Positions 35,003-46,540 of a DNA stretch of 64,000 bases are shown here, piece by piece. Within the stretch, counting starts at the first letter, position 1, and each line of letters starts with the position of its first letter. The stretch covers positions 25,519,278 through 25,583,277 of the forward strand of contig OY987302.1 of NCBI GenBank assembly GCA_963920635.1, given 5' to 3'. This DNA is from Pseudeuparius sepicola (lineage: Eukaryota; Arthropoda; Insecta; Coleoptera; Anthribidae). The notes under the pieces are model-generated. The model searched no databases. It was not told where the DNA came from and was given only the letters and a program-made list of their open reading frames with translations. The translations under genes were made by a program, and so were the position numbers.

Positions 35003-35421
35003 TACAATATTTTGAAATGGCATACTTAATAAAGTTGACTTTCGCCTACGACAGTCCAAAATTTCAGTTTTCCAAATTCATAAATTTCAAAGTTATCATC
35101 ACTATGGTCGATGACTGCAACACTAAAAAAAAATCAAAAATTTGCAAATATCTCCAAAAGGGTTAGGAATAGGGTGCATATTATATTCAGAAAAAAGATT
35201 TGAAATTTAATAGGGAACCAAATGGTGTAATAATATATAGGGTATTCTATTTGAAATAACAAAGTTGCTATCGACTTCCGGTATAACCGGAAGTGATCGG
35301 ATGTTGAAAATATTTTAGAAAGAAAGTTTACAACCTGTTATATAAGTAACCAAAATTTCAAATCAAAGTTCGCACTCCTTCCCCTTAAAATTCTAATGAA
35401 CCACTTACGTGAATCACCCTG

Positions 35422-35990
35422 TATAATAGAAACAATGATAGACTAGGAAATTAAAAACACATTTTTTGAACTCCTTATAATAATTGTCAATCCCTTTTAT
35501 ATCTGGAGGAAACTTATTAAATAACTTCACTCCTGCAAATCTAACATTATTCTCAGCTAGAGAAAGGCTGTGAGCAAGGACCCTAAGATCACTTGCAAAT
35601 CTTGTCAAATATGTATGGTTAAAATTGCTGGGTGCAAAAGAACTAATATTTGATTTAACGTATTTTAGTATTTCGAAGATATAAATGCTAAAAATTGTTA
35701 GCATGTTAAGTTTTTTAAAGATAGGGCGACATGTGGCTCTAGACTGAGCATTAGTAATCATTCGAACAATTTTTTTGCATACAGAAGACACGTGAAACTT
35801 CACCACTATAACCCCATAGTATAATTCCATATTTGACTCTCGAATAGAAGCCGGCATAATAGTAAGAGAGAAGTACATCCCTATTACATAACTGTGATAG
35901 ACTGAACCAGGAGCAATTTACGATCCACCAAGTCAAAGGCCTTACTAAGATCGGTAATGATCCCTATATGTCCTTGTTTATTATCTAGAG
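35422..35990 (-). pseudogene. LINE-C ORF2 C-terminal part, internally deleted
   Basis: The minus strand begins with GIITDLSKAFDLVDRKLLL (RT motif A, about 35965-35905). It jumps directly to YYAGFYSRVKYGIILWGYSG (C-terminal domain), then ITNAQSRATCRPIFKKLNML, LTRFASDLRVLAHSLSLAEN and LFNKFPPDIKGIDNYYKEFK. The YADD box and thumb between the first two blocks are deleted. The later blocks are well kept. This is a Jockey/CR1-like C-terminus. Confidence 0.75.
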
Positions 35991-36215
35991 CTGCCGAAGC
36001 CAGGTTCCATCAAATGGCTAGCAGGATACGTTTTTTAAATGCCTTAATTATCAAATAAATTACAAAAGATCAACTGTTAGTATTTGTATCAACTGTCCCG
36101 CTGGTACCCCTGTATGACTCGATTGCAGGTTTTTGAAGCTCCGATATGACACAAATAAAAAAAAACTAATCGTTACAACATCTTACAAAATTTAGTGTCA
36201 CCAGCTCCCGGACTA

Positions 36216-38355
36216 TTAAACTTGTATTAGGTTCTTCAGAAAAATTAAAACATAGAAATGGAAAATACATGAAGGTAGCGCCTCTTATTATTCTTCACTT
36301 AACAGTTAAAGGTTAACATTATGTGTAATAATTTTTTATGGAAAACAAAGCTGTCCCAAGAGAAATTCAATAGCATTATTCATTTGATCAATCGTTGCAC
36401 ATAAATATCATATCACATAACTATTTCCCCTTATTGATTATTTTTGCTTTATTTTTCTGGGATTTTTGCACAATCCGACAACGATGCTTTGAAGATGGCA
36501 TGCAACGGTTTGTGTTCTATTTTGGTAGCGTTGTTTATGGTAGTACTTTGTGTGTATAGTGGCTTTTTCGAATTTGTTTTATTTTTTTGTGTTATTTTTC
36601 TGGATATATCCGTTTGTGAACGTTTTATGTGATAGACAATAAGGAAAAAGTGCATAGTTTGCAAATCAAGCAATCTACATCTACAATCTAACATTTCAGG
36701 TGTAAGTACATAGTCGTAGATTAGGGACTTTGGGTTTAGAAATTAATATTTTTCTGTATATATTTTAGCATTAGTTATTTATTAGTTTTACTACACTACG
36801 AAAAATTATGAATTCATAAATGATATAGTTATCATAGTGATTGTTATTGTGGTGAGCGGAAGTATAAAACATCAATAATTTATTTTCAATATATTTCATG
36901 TTTTCACACGCTAAATTTTTGTAAATATAAATATTTTGGATATTTCTTCAGGTGCCACACAAAAACTTATATATGCCATTTCTATGTTTTTTTTTATATT
37001 TCTGATTGTATTCTCTACATCAGGTTCTGTTTTGTCGAAAAGCAAAAATTGTGGAATTTGAATTAATAATAATGTAGCGGTTTGACAAAAGTATTGAGAG
37101 CCGAGAGTTGGACTTAAACAGAAAGATAATACCTAGTAGAAAAAGACAATATATACTTGAGAGCTTCCAGAAAAGTTTGGAGTAAGTGTCCAAAAATTTT
37201 TGATTAATAGCAAATCTATCTTTGAATTTGGAATCAGAATTAACTAGTTCGGCTTCTTGTGTAAAATGTAAATACCTACATAAGAAACCTGTGTAAAAAA
37301 TTACTTATGGTACTATTACATCAGGTTTAATCAAATAACATACAGTAATACTATGATTTTATATTGAAAAATTTATTTAATATTATAGGTATGCATAACC
37401 AATTTATATCTTTGTAATGTAACCATAACATGTATGGGTGTGTTAAAATAATTTTGATACATTATATACATAATCACGCTATACACAATTCCTGTTTTAA
37501 AAAGTTTGGAATTCTAAAAATAGGCTTATTATGCTTATTGTACTAGGCAATAACCTCAACAAAACATGATTGCTTAAATTCATTTCTTGTGCACCAATGT
37601 ATCTAAACTTTTTGAAACAGATTAGTTATTTAAGTGGAAATGAAAAAATCGCTTTTAGTGATAAACTAAAATAAATGCTTCCCGTTTTTTTTGCCTTTTT
37701 AAGTACCTCTAGTTCTTCCATCTTATGCCTATTTACTTTGCTTTAAAGATGTGTGCAAGGTAGTTCATTGTAACACTAAAAAATTCTATAAGAAAATATA
37801 GAAAAATTGTGAAAAATGGAATAAATTAAAAATTAATAAGTTTGGCCCAAAAAAGCACTGTTATATGGTTGAGTGAAGGATTTGGGTGTCAAATCGTTTA
37901 CTAAAAACATAGTGAAGCATTTTTATGTTATTGTTGGATATTGTCTTTAGGCAAAATGCCTTTCAATAAATGCTTCGCTCAATGCTTGTATTAATATTTA
38001 TTGCACACATAAAACATTTCAATTTCTGTCAATTTTTAGCCATATTAATTTTAGTCAATGCTAAACAATTTAGCAAAGGTTGTGAAGCTATTTCAAATGC
38101 AAGAATACGTTGATCTCTAATTATAGTTACCTGTCATTTTGTTATATTTCTGTAGAATTAGGAAATTAGTGATACCAGTCTATATAGGTATACATTTTTT
38201 TAATTACATGTTGATTTGACTATGCTAATTTAAATAAATGCATTTTACAAGATCCCAAAGTAGTTTCATTTATTACATCTGTTGAAAAGGATCGAAAGGA
38301 CCTTTTGATTCACTATTTTCCTATATCCAATATTGTAAAAAAATGCTTGCACTTT
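36216..38355. other. 2.1 kb without a recognised gene
   Basis: AT-rich. Frames on both strands at 36444-36694 overlap each other and show no family motif. Nothing else is recognised. Confidence 0.4.
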
Positions 38356-38356
38356 T

Positions 38357-38639
38357 TTTATTTATTTATTTAATTTAATTCATGTTATTACACAATATAG
38401 TGCTTACAATTGTCAAAAGTTGCATTATATAAAAAATATAATTCGGAATATAATCAAACATTTACGAATACATACTACAGACAAATAAGAATAACAACAA
38501 AAAAATGGTAAAAGGCAAACATTACAGAGACAAGACTTGGACTTAGCCGTTAAGGAACTCATCTATAGAATAGCAAGCTCTTTCTATAAGAATTTTATAT
38601 ATTTTGTTTTCAAAATTTGATAAGCCAAGCCCCCTGTAG
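38357..38639 (-). pseudogene. LINE-D 3' end (split by a hAT)
   Basis: The minus strand continues from 40775 across the hAT: GLGLSNFENKIYKILIERAC then YSIDEFLNG and a TAA stop, the usual end of a Jockey/CR1 ORF2. A short 3' UTR follows, ending in a (TAAA)n tail (38357-38390 in complement). The frame is continuous if the hAT and one 8-bp duplication are ignored. Confidence 0.8.
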
Positions 38640-40774
38640 CAGGGTTGCCACTGGGTCACTAAAAGTCACTTTTTTAATCAGTAGTCACTAAAAAGTCACT
38701 TTTTTTAAGAAAGGTCACTAAAAGTCACATTAATACGCAAAGAAAGAGAGAAAAATATATTTTTTTAATTTTTTTTTACCAAAAACAAAATGAATCACTT
38801 ATTTCGGAAAATAAATCGAAATGTATTTAAATTTGCCAGTGTGTGCAGTTTTTGCCCCAACCCAAAACTCTTTAACATTTTGATTGTGTCGCATTTTGTC
38901 TGTAACTTTATTGGCCTTGTCGCCGACGGAGGGTTGCCGCTTGCACCTCCCCACGCCACCCAATACCTTTAAAATTTCCGTTTTCGCGCTATTTCGCTAG
39001 CCCATTGGATAGCACGGCCAACATTTATGGGTTAATGTTCACGTGCTCTGTATTATTTATAATTGAGTTTATTCCATGATGTTTATTGTATCATGAGTTT
39101 ATTCTATTAAAACTTAAAAACATGACAATAAGAACCAGTGAAACTAGAAAAGAAGGTAAACAGGACGTTAATTATAGCTTACTTGACTTTAAAATTTTAA
39201 AACAAAAAGTTAATATAATAATATAGGTCCTGAAAGGCGTCGTTTATAAAATACAGGGTGTTGATTTTTTATAAAGAAGTTTTCCTTTAATAATTTGAAA
39301 ATGCCAAGTCATATATCAAATTCAAATTTGGTGCACAATTTCAATGCATTAAAGTGTGCTTTTAAGCCAAAAACTGTTTTTATCATTTTAGAAGAGGCGT
39401 GCGCAGGGATAACCTGCTCCGTGGTTTAAAGTTAAAGAAAAAATTAATAAGGCACAGATTTTTTTCAAATGTAGGTACCTAATACGATTTTCCGACTTAG
39501 CACTTAACTCTAAACATAAGACACCTCTCAACATAATTGAATTAGCCCAATAGCTGTCCAAAAAAAAAAAGAAAAAACTTTGGAATACTGATTTTTGACT
39601 AATTTAAAAAAAAAGTGTTTAATTTACACGGCTTTTTTTGTTTATTTGTTTTTAATTAAAACGGCAGCCATTAACAGCTGTTTAAATATTTTGAAAGCAT
39701 TAAATTATTTTTAATTCGACTATTACCTCAACACTTTTCAACACTATTTTCAAAACGAAGCCATTTAAGGAAGTTTTTGTTTTAAAATAAAGTAAGCTTT
39801 CCTTAAAGTGGTTCAGATTGTTTTTTCGAACTTTTTTGTACGTTAGAATATTTTTGTTTCTCGTATGGCATGTAAGAATAGTAGTTTGTCGAATGATAAA
39901 TCAACTTTTATTTTGAAATTTTTGCTCCAGTTTGGAAATTATGACAAAAAAAAACATTACTTTTTTGCGGACATAGAATTTGGACCTAAATATTTTTGTT
40001 TTGATTAATATTTGGTACACTCTCTAACAAAACACTTATATCTAGGTCGACTCGTAGCCCTTTTTTTTTAATTTCTTGTCTGATTTTTATAAGTAAAAAT
40101 TCTCTTATTTTAAAAATTCCGTAACTTACAAAAAAGATCGAAAAAACAATCTGAACAACCTTAAAGTTTGTCTGTATGCTTAATTAACATCTGGTATATT
40201 GACTTTTTAACTCTCTAGTCTTTAATAATGAACGGACTTTCGAGTACAAAACAAACTAGGTATCATCGCTTGCTCAACTACTGTCTAATCATATCTAAAT
40301 TATTTTTTGAAAGTAAAAAGTTTGTGTTTTTTAACATAAAAATTATTTTGCAAGATTCGAGGTATAATAAACGATCAACTGTCTATTGCAAACAATTATT
40401 ATATTTCTTTCATTTCTAGTTAAACTTTTAACTCATTCGCAGATAAGTTTGGGTTCAAAGTTTAACTACAGATGAAAAGGCTGGTCCTTACGGTGTTTGT
40501 TATACCTGGAATTACCCGGGATTTTTTATTTATATTTCCTGATATTTAAATAAAAATTACAAAATCTGATATATGTCATTTGCTACTGTCACACCGATAC
40601 CTATCTACATTCCAAAACATTTTCAAATATTTAATTTATTCCTTTAGGAAGACATGGCCGAAAATCACTAAAAGTAACTTTTTTCCCGTAAAGGGGCCAC
40701 TTAAAAATAACATTTTTTCTCAGAAATGGTCACTAAAGTCACCTTTTTAAAGAAAAATTAGCATGGCAACCCTG
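38640..40774. mobile_element. hAT-type element hAT1 (2135 bp)
   Basis: The ends CAGGGTTGCCA and TGGCAACCCTG are flanked by the perfect 8-bp duplication CCCTGTAG (38632-38639, 40775-40782), diagnostic of hAT. Subterminal GGTCACTAAAAGTCAC repeats occur about four times on the left, with matching inverted ones on the right. No transposase frame survives. A nested foldback lies at 39801-40170, and an ATACAGGGTGTTG motif at 39252-39264 hints at another. It interrupts LINE-D. Confidence 0.85.
39801..40170. repeat. Inverted repeat nested in hAT1
   Basis: CTTAAAGTGGTTCAGATTGT and its mirror ACAATCTGAACAACCTTAAAG-like sequence (40146-40165) bracket about 370 bp, followed inward by TTTTTTCGA against TCGAAAAAA. 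A non-autonomous element is the simplest reading. No target duplication was defined. Confidence 0.5.
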
Positions 40775-41275
40775 CCCTGTAGTCAAAATCTAATTTGTTT
40801 AGGAATTTAGGACCAAAATAATTTTTGCTGTAGCGGCTGGCGGTGAGCCGCAGATGGTCAATACGCAGATCTCTTTGATTTCTAGTATTATAATCGTGGA
40901 ATTGGTTGTACTGGCTATAGCTCTGTGTATTCTTAAAAGCAAGTACTAAGGTATGTAGAATATACAGACACGGGCAAGTTAATATTCCGTTTCGTCTATA
41001 TAGATATATCTCGGACATCTTCTCTGAACCCCTTGTCGAATATAATTCTGATAATTTTACGTTGTAACTTAAATACACGGTCACTATGCGGACAATGCCC
41101 CCAGCAAGTGATTGCGTATGTCATGTGTGGTACAATAAGTGAGTGGTATGCTTGCATGATAATAGATCTATTGGTGATATTTTTTAGGTTTCTAATTAGA
41201 AATATATTTTTAGTCACCTTATTTGCAACACAATCTACATGGGAGGCCCAGGACAGAGTTGGTTCCAGCACTTGT
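40775..41275 (-). pseudogene. LINE-D ORF2 C-terminal domain
   Basis: Minus-strand order: LEPTLSWASHVDCVANKVTK, NRSIIMQAYHSLIVPHMTYA then ITCWGHCPHSDRVFKLQRKI, then (frame change) DYNTRNQRDLRIDHLRLTAS and NYFGPKFLNKLDFDYR, which runs into the hAT. These are the thumb and C-terminal blocks of a Jockey/CR1-like LINE (W..H...V..K, Y.SLI.PHM.Y....WG, LQKK..R.I, N-T-R). It is 5'-truncated near 41275. Confidence 0.8.
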
Positions 41276-41399
41276 TAACAAACACTTAGTCTGGCCCTGC
41301 CGGACCTATAGGCGCTTGTTTTACTTGCAATTGCCTTCTTAGGGTCCACATAAGTAGCCCCTTTAACTTATTAGCTTGCAAAAATTCGACCTAATTTAA

Positions 41400-41737
41400 G
41401 AGGGGGTTGCCGACAGCGAAAGTGACGTTGAATTTCGTATTTTTTTAAGTTGTATAGCATAAAATCTATTAACATTTTACCTGGCAAAAATTTAGTACAA
41501 ACATATTTGTCTTCGTTTTAATCATAAGATCTCACAAGCATATGCACTGGAATTATTATTTTTCCCAAGGTTTTCATAACCTATAAAACAAAACATTGCT
41601 TGTAAGATCTTATGATTAAAATGAAGACAGAGATGTTTGTACTACATTTTTGCCAGGTAAAATGTTATTAGATTTTATGCTATACAACTTATAAAAATAA
41701 GAAATCTAACGTCACTTTCGCTGTCGGCAACCCCCTC
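41400..41737. mobile_element. 338-bp palindromic MITE flanked by TTAA
   Basis: GAGGGGGTTGCCGACAGCGA at the left and its exact inverse at the right lie next to TTAA on both sides (41396-41399, 41738-41741). The arms remain complementary almost to the centre near 41570. A TTAA duplication is the hallmark of piggyBac-type transposition, although the terminal bases (GAGGG) differ from the usual CCC start. Confidence 0.75.
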
Positions 41738-41741
41738 TTAA

Positions 41742-42576
41742 GAAATTTGAAGTGTTTATGGAAATGGAACATCACTTTATAAGTGAAAATATTGTTTCCG
41801 CCAAATTCAAAAAATTGGAGGTGGTACAGGATCTCCTCTATCTGTCTATGTCAGGGGGTGGGCACCTTAATTGGCCCGCTGAGTCTCCATAGTCAGAATC
41901 ACACAGCAGCCAGGACGCCGGCCCACTTGATCCTTATTTCCAGACTCTTAATGAAATCTACTATTGCGAAACTGTCCATTCGGGGGCTATAGCCCCCTTA
42001 GGGGGCATTTTTGAGGCCCTGTTTATAGGAACTTTTTCATTTTTGGATCGCAGAACGTGCCGGCAAATTATGGCAGGCTCATTACTAATACGCATTTTCA
42101 TGACACTGTAAAAAAATTTCAAAACTATTTTACTCGAAAACGGTGCATGTTTTCAAGTTCAACAATAGCACCATTTTTTTGTAGAATACCCTAAAATATC
42201 ATAATTTTGCAAGAAATCTGGAAAAAAGCATTTACAAAAAACTGGGGTATTTTTAACCCCTTGACCCCTGTGATGAAGAGTGTCAAACTATTTCTACCGT
42301 GGTAAATGTCAAATCGCACAGGTATATCACATACCAAATTTCAGAATTTTATCTTTGTTCGTTTTGGAAATATTTAGAAAAAACGCTTGCCAAAGTGGCC
42401 ATTTTGGGGGCTATATCTCCCTTTAGGGGCATTTTGAGGCCATGTTAATAGGAACTTTTTCATTTTTTGGGGTCGCAGAATGCCCTGGTAAATTATGGTA
42501 GGCTAATTTTGGGACACCCTATATACATTCTCCTTTCTGGGGGATGAAATCTAACTGTATCAAGCACGGGAACGTC
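41742..42576. repeat. Non-coding stretch with an approx. 100-bp direct repeat
   Basis: GGGGGCTATAGCCCCCTTAG...GGCATTTTTGAGGCC...AGGAACTTTTTCATTTTT...CGCAGAA (41979-42080) recurs at 42404-42510 with changes. The second copy runs into GGGACACCCTATA (42513-42525), a decayed CACCCTG-type end. This looks like the non-coding end of a mariner-like element duplicated in place. Confidence 0.55.
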
Positions 42577-42922
42577 CCTCGTAAAATAAATTGGACTGCC
42601 ATTGAGCCTTAGACCATTGATTGACGTATTAATAAAGATTGTTCACGGCTGTCATGCCTGACATTTTTTCAACTCACCATGTGCTTTCCGGAGACAAAAT
42701 ACAATGCAAAACACATTGTTAGCCATCAGAGCAATCTGTTTTCCAGGACATGAAGCTATAGCCGTGAGGAGTCCTATAAATACGTCAGTCAACGCTTAGA
42801 CCCTTCACCAATTTTTAGCCATCCGGCAGAGGGCGCTGGCGCCCGTGGATAGCCGCCATATTGTGTGCATAGGTGGGACAAATGATTGTATTTGAAAAGC
42901 AGTCCAGCTTATTTTACGAGGG
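42577..42922. repeat. 346-bp inverted-repeat element
   Basis: CCTCGTAAAATAAATTGGAC at 42577 and its mirror (GTCCAGCTTATTTTACGAGG, ending 42922) are the ends. TTAGACCATTGATTGACGTA is also mirrored by TACGTCAGTCAACGCTTAGA inside. The middle is GC-rich (GGCGCTGGCGCCCG, 42832-42845). Non-coding. The family is not recognised. Confidence 0.55.
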
Positions 42923-43189
42923 CTGTGAGCATGGGGCACACTGTAGTTAGATGATCCGGGGTCTCCTCAACCTCAAGGCGCCATATATTCAGGGGTAAGC
43001 AGGGCCCAATCTGTTAAGTCTGAGAAGAATCGACTATTTAACTACGGAAATTGAAACCTAAATGTCGGAAGAGAAGGCTGAGCCCAAGAATAAAAGATAA
43101 TCATTCCACATTTCTTATAGTAAAAAACAACGAGTAGTATCGCCAGTAAAAATTAGTTTTATTTTGTATTGTTGATTCTGTAGTAGTAA

Positions 43190-44425
43190 TTATTAATATA
43201 CCATATGCCTCCCTTATATGGTGGCCAAAAACAAAGGAAAAAGGGGCGCAAGGCAAGTTGCAGAAAATGCAACGGCTGGCTTGTCTGGGTATCACAGGGG
43301 CCTTAAGTACATGCCCCACAGTTGCAATGGAGGTAATGCTTGACCTCACTCCGCTATACATTTTTGTGCAAGAAGAGGCAACAAAAAGTGCCTTGCAATT
43401 TTACCAAGACAACAAATTGAAAGCAGGGGACCTTATTGGTCACCTAAAAATACTGGACACTGTCCAACTACAATCCTTGACAATGCCAAAGGACTACATG
43501 CAGAAGAAATACGACTTTGAACTATCGTTTGAAGTGGTCATCCAAGATCGCCAAACTAGTCAAATCGCAATACCAGAGACATCTTCAGGAACAAGCATCT
43601 GGTACACAGACGGATCTAAAATGGATGATGGGGTTGGAATTGGGATATATGGTCCTAATCATAGGACCTCACAGTCCCTAGGCAAGACACCATCCATCTT
43701 CCAGGCAGAACTTCAAGCCATAAATGTATGTGCTCATGAGTGTATCAACAGACGCATCAAGGGGGCAAGAATATACATCTTATCAGACAGTCAGGCAGCA
43801 TTGAAAGCTCTAAAGTCTTATACTTATGAGTCTAAGGTTGCCTGGGAATGTAAAACACATCTAAAGCAACTGACTATAGGCAACAGATTGACCTTAATGT
43901 GGGTGCCAGGGCATGAAGGTGTTCATGGGAATGAAATTGCTGATAGCCTCGCTAGAGAAGGGGCTAAGGCTTCATTTTACGGTCCTGAACCATTCTGTGG
44001 CATAAATAAAAGCCACCTATTGACAGAGATCAAAACATGGGAAAAGGAACAAAAGGAAGACTACTGGAGTAACACTCCGGGACAAAGACAAGCGAAAAGA
44101 TTTTTGACCTATTCGCCTCAGAACGCCAAAAAGCTTCTCACTCTAAACAAGAATGAATTAAGACTCATCACAGGTCTCCTGACTGGACACTGCCCTTTAA
44201 GATATCATCTTAAAAAATGGGCAAAACAGACAATGGACTATGCAGATTTTGCAACGAACGGGATGAGACTAGCGAGCACATACTGTGTGAGTGTCCCCTC
44301 TTAATTCGAAACAGACTTAAATACTTCGAAAGGATCAATATAAATCCAAATGAAATTGGCAACTTAGCCCCAAGGAAAATACTAAGCTTCGTCAAAAGCC
44401 TAGGTGACCTTGGAATTTATTAGAG
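43190..44425 (+). pseudogene. LINE-E: RT C-terminus, RNase H and CCHC (one frameshift)
   Basis: From 43190 the frame reads PYASLIWWPKTKE then KMQRLACLGITGALSTCPT, the end of the RT region. RNase H follows with all residues present: IWYTDGSKMDDGVGIGIYG, SIFQAELQAINV, LSDSQAALKAL and WVPGHEGVHGNEIADSLARE. A one-base loss in the A run near 44212 shifts the frame. The rest continues in the next frame as MGKTDNGLCRFCNERDETSE with C-x2-C-x8-H-x4-C, ending at TAG (44421-44423). Apart from that it is open, so it is a fairly young 5'-truncated copy. It has the same architecture as LINE-B but is AT-richer and clearly another family. Confidence 0.85.
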
Positions 44426-44651
44426 CAGGGTCATTCACAAAAGATCTAATTAGGTCGCAGTGAAGAAAGGCCATAAGGGCAAAAAAAACGACCCCTAAGA
44501 AATCTACAATCTAATATACCACATGATTTCCTTTGTTTTCAGTAATTTACGTAATAAGCAAATTATAGTTTATTTATGTGTATTTGCCTTCCTTACCTTT
44601 TTCAATTTTGTAGGGCGAGCGTTGTTTTGAACTATTTATTATTTAATTATA
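44426..44651. other. LINE-E 3' UTR and flank
   Basis: No gene. Sequence up to about 44520 (GAAATCTACAATCTAATATACC) is probably the LINE-E 3' untranslated region. The rest is AT-rich flank. Confidence 0.4.
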
Positions 44652-44954
44652 CAGGGTGTTTCAGACCTAAATACAATAATTTTAACCACATGTGGAGAAA
44701 ATTGAGCTTAATACAAATCCGCAATTAAAAAAAATTAAAAGTCGATAATAAAGCCAGAATTTTTTTTTTAAGGAAGCTATTTTTTAAAGACAATAACGAC
44801 GCCACTGGCGAGGAAACGACCGGGAAGTAGACGGGCCAGAAGCTACATTATAGGGTGACGTGCAATGTTGCCGATTTTAGCCGGCATTCCCCGAACTAAG
44901 AGCCGTGTGTTGTGGGACGACAGATCCTCGGCTCGGAAACGCAGCAAAAAACTA

Positions 44955-46065
44955 AAATATTTATTTATTTATTTATTTATTTATTTACTACATTTTTTAC
45001 AATTTTACATTTTCTTTTCCACCAACAGTCAGAAACACAATGGACATGAATGCCTGTGTGTGGTCCTACTGTCTAATGGAAACCCGTTTCTACAACTACT
45101 ACTAGATTAAAATCTATGAATACTTCCAAAACCCTATCCCTTTTTTTAAAATTAACAATGTAATTCACTTTCCCAACCAATATATTATATTATAGTATAT
45201 ATACATATACATATAGTATACAAGTATTTATTAATAACCCGACCTTTACATCAAATATTAACAATGTAATTATTTTTCTTAATCCAGTTGATAATGGCTC
45301 TCTTTATGTTATGGTATGGTTTTGATTTGACATCTACAGGCAAAGCATTAAATATTCTAGGGCCTACAGAACAGATGTGCCTCTGGGTGGCTGAGCGGGC
45401 TACAGAAGGTATCAACACATATTGTTGCTCATTATTTCTGGTATTGAGATTATGACTTAGGTCATGCTTGTAATATGTTGTTTTGAACATAAATCTTACC
45501 ACTGCTTTTACATATAATTGCTGTACAGATAACACTCCACTTTCCTCAAACAATAATTCCGTTGGATACCTTCTGTTTTTAAAGAACATAATTTTTAAAA
45601 TATATTTCTGTGCCACACTCAGAGCACTCACAACACTTACGAGCATTGCCCCACACAACTAAACCATAACCCATAATTGACTCTATCAACGAGAAGTAAA
45701 CCGTTTTCAATGTATGAATATTCAGAATATTTCTTAATTCGTAAAATTTATAGATTAGCTTTCTAACTTTGTTCGTGACATAAACTACATGATTTTTCCA
45801 AGTTAAATTTTCATCCATGAGAATTCCTAGATGCTCAACACTTTGTTTTCTTTTGATTTTAGTTTGACAATTACAGTTCTTCATTTCCAAACTACAGTTC
45901 AAGCTATGTATTGTAATATTTTGAACATCAGGGAGTGTTCCCTGAGTTAAAGCAAAAGTTACAAAAGTAGTTTTATCTACATTTAGGGAAAGCAAACTGC
46001 AATCAAACCATCTTTTTATTTTTGAAATTGCTATAAATAAAAAAGGGCCTGCATAGCAACAGAAC
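44955..46065 (-). mobile_element. LINE-F, 5'-truncated, with (TAAA)n tail
   Basis: A minus-strand insertion ending in a (TAAA)n tail (the ATTT run at 44961-44990). The coding part runs from 46065 to 45254. It is inserted in the GC-rich interior of the 44652-46666 element. I could not define a target duplication. Confidence 0.75.
45251..46065 (-). pseudogene. LINE-F ORF2 C-terminal part (one frameshift)
   Basis: Reads ISKIKRWFDCSLLSLNVDKT (RT block after the YADD box), VEHLGILMDENLTWKNHVVY, VYFSLIESIMGYGLVVWGNA, then after a frameshift near 45650 VVSALSVAQKYILKIMF, LNTRNNEQQYVLIPSVARSA and GPRIFNALPVDVKS, and stops at 45251-45253. These are the thumb and C-terminal blocks of a Jockey/CR1-like LINE. 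Only one break over 270 codons makes it one of the youngest LINE copies here. Confidence 0.82.
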
Positions 46066-46540
46066 ATGCAGTGGCGAAAGCTCGAGGCGGTGCAGGGAGG
46101 GGGAGACAGCCGGCCGGCGAGACGGAAGTGTGGGTCGGTGGGTCAAGCGTGGTTGGGTGACAGACGTCGCGTCGCGAATTGCCGGACCGGACGGCTCGAA
46201 AAAGGCTTACTCAACTCGATTATCTTTTGGACTGTAGGTAACATTGTGAACGCGACCAGGAAGCTCGTGTACCGACCTCTGGAGCAATTTTGTGATAATA
46301 AGTGCGAATGTGAGTGGCGAGGAGGATAGTTTTTAAACCACCTTTCATTTGCTATCAGCGATTATTATCCTACAGGATAACAAAAGGATAGAAAAAGGTG
46401 GGCACATTTAGATAAAAATGTTCGTTGCCTGGCCCCGCGATCTGGCAACGTCGAAGGAAGACCTGAAACCAGTTTGCGTCTCCCTCGCGCCTTGGGTACG
46501 CGTCTACCTGATAATAAAACTGAGCGGCTCGTTAGGGGAA
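46066..46540. other. GC-rich block of unknown origin
   Basis: A strikingly GC- and CpG-rich segment (e.g. GGGGGAGACAGCCGGCCGGC, 46101-46120) in AT-rich DNA. A plus-strand frame of 87 codons (46066-46329) is rich in Arg and Gly and matches no family I know. With 44805-44945 it forms the interior of the CAGGGTGTTTC element. It may be a captured promoter, a 5' UTR of a host gene, or a LINE 5' UTR. Confidence 0.45.

Larger units (their letters stand above)
33647..35421. mobile_element. Outer foldback FB4 (CAGGGTGATTCACG ends)
   Basis: CAGGGTGATTCACGTAAGTG at the left and CACTTACGTGAATCACCCTG at the right, with TA on both sides. The arms 33647-34069 and 35003-35421 are reverse complements over about 420 bp with few differences. 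They meet exactly where the inner element (34070-35002) begins and ends. It is inserted in the 3' UTR of LINE-C. Confidence 0.85.
30821..36215. mobile_element. Possible 5.4-kb element bounded by a 22-bp inverted repeat
   Basis: A 22-base sequence containing AGTCCGGGAGCTGGTGACAC at 30821-30842 is repeated perfectly in inverted orientation at 36194-36215. The right copy ends next to TTAA and the left copy begins after ATA, so no clear target duplication is seen. Everything between is other elements (31287-35990). Either these are the ends of one transposon filled by later insertions, or two solo ends of a dispersed family. I favour the first because the match is perfect. Confidence 0.5.

Noticed and set aside
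36444..36694. Hydrophobic 62-codon membrane protein
   Set aside because: Overlapping frames on both strands, low complexity, and no splice or promoter context. Chance frames of this size are frequent in this window.
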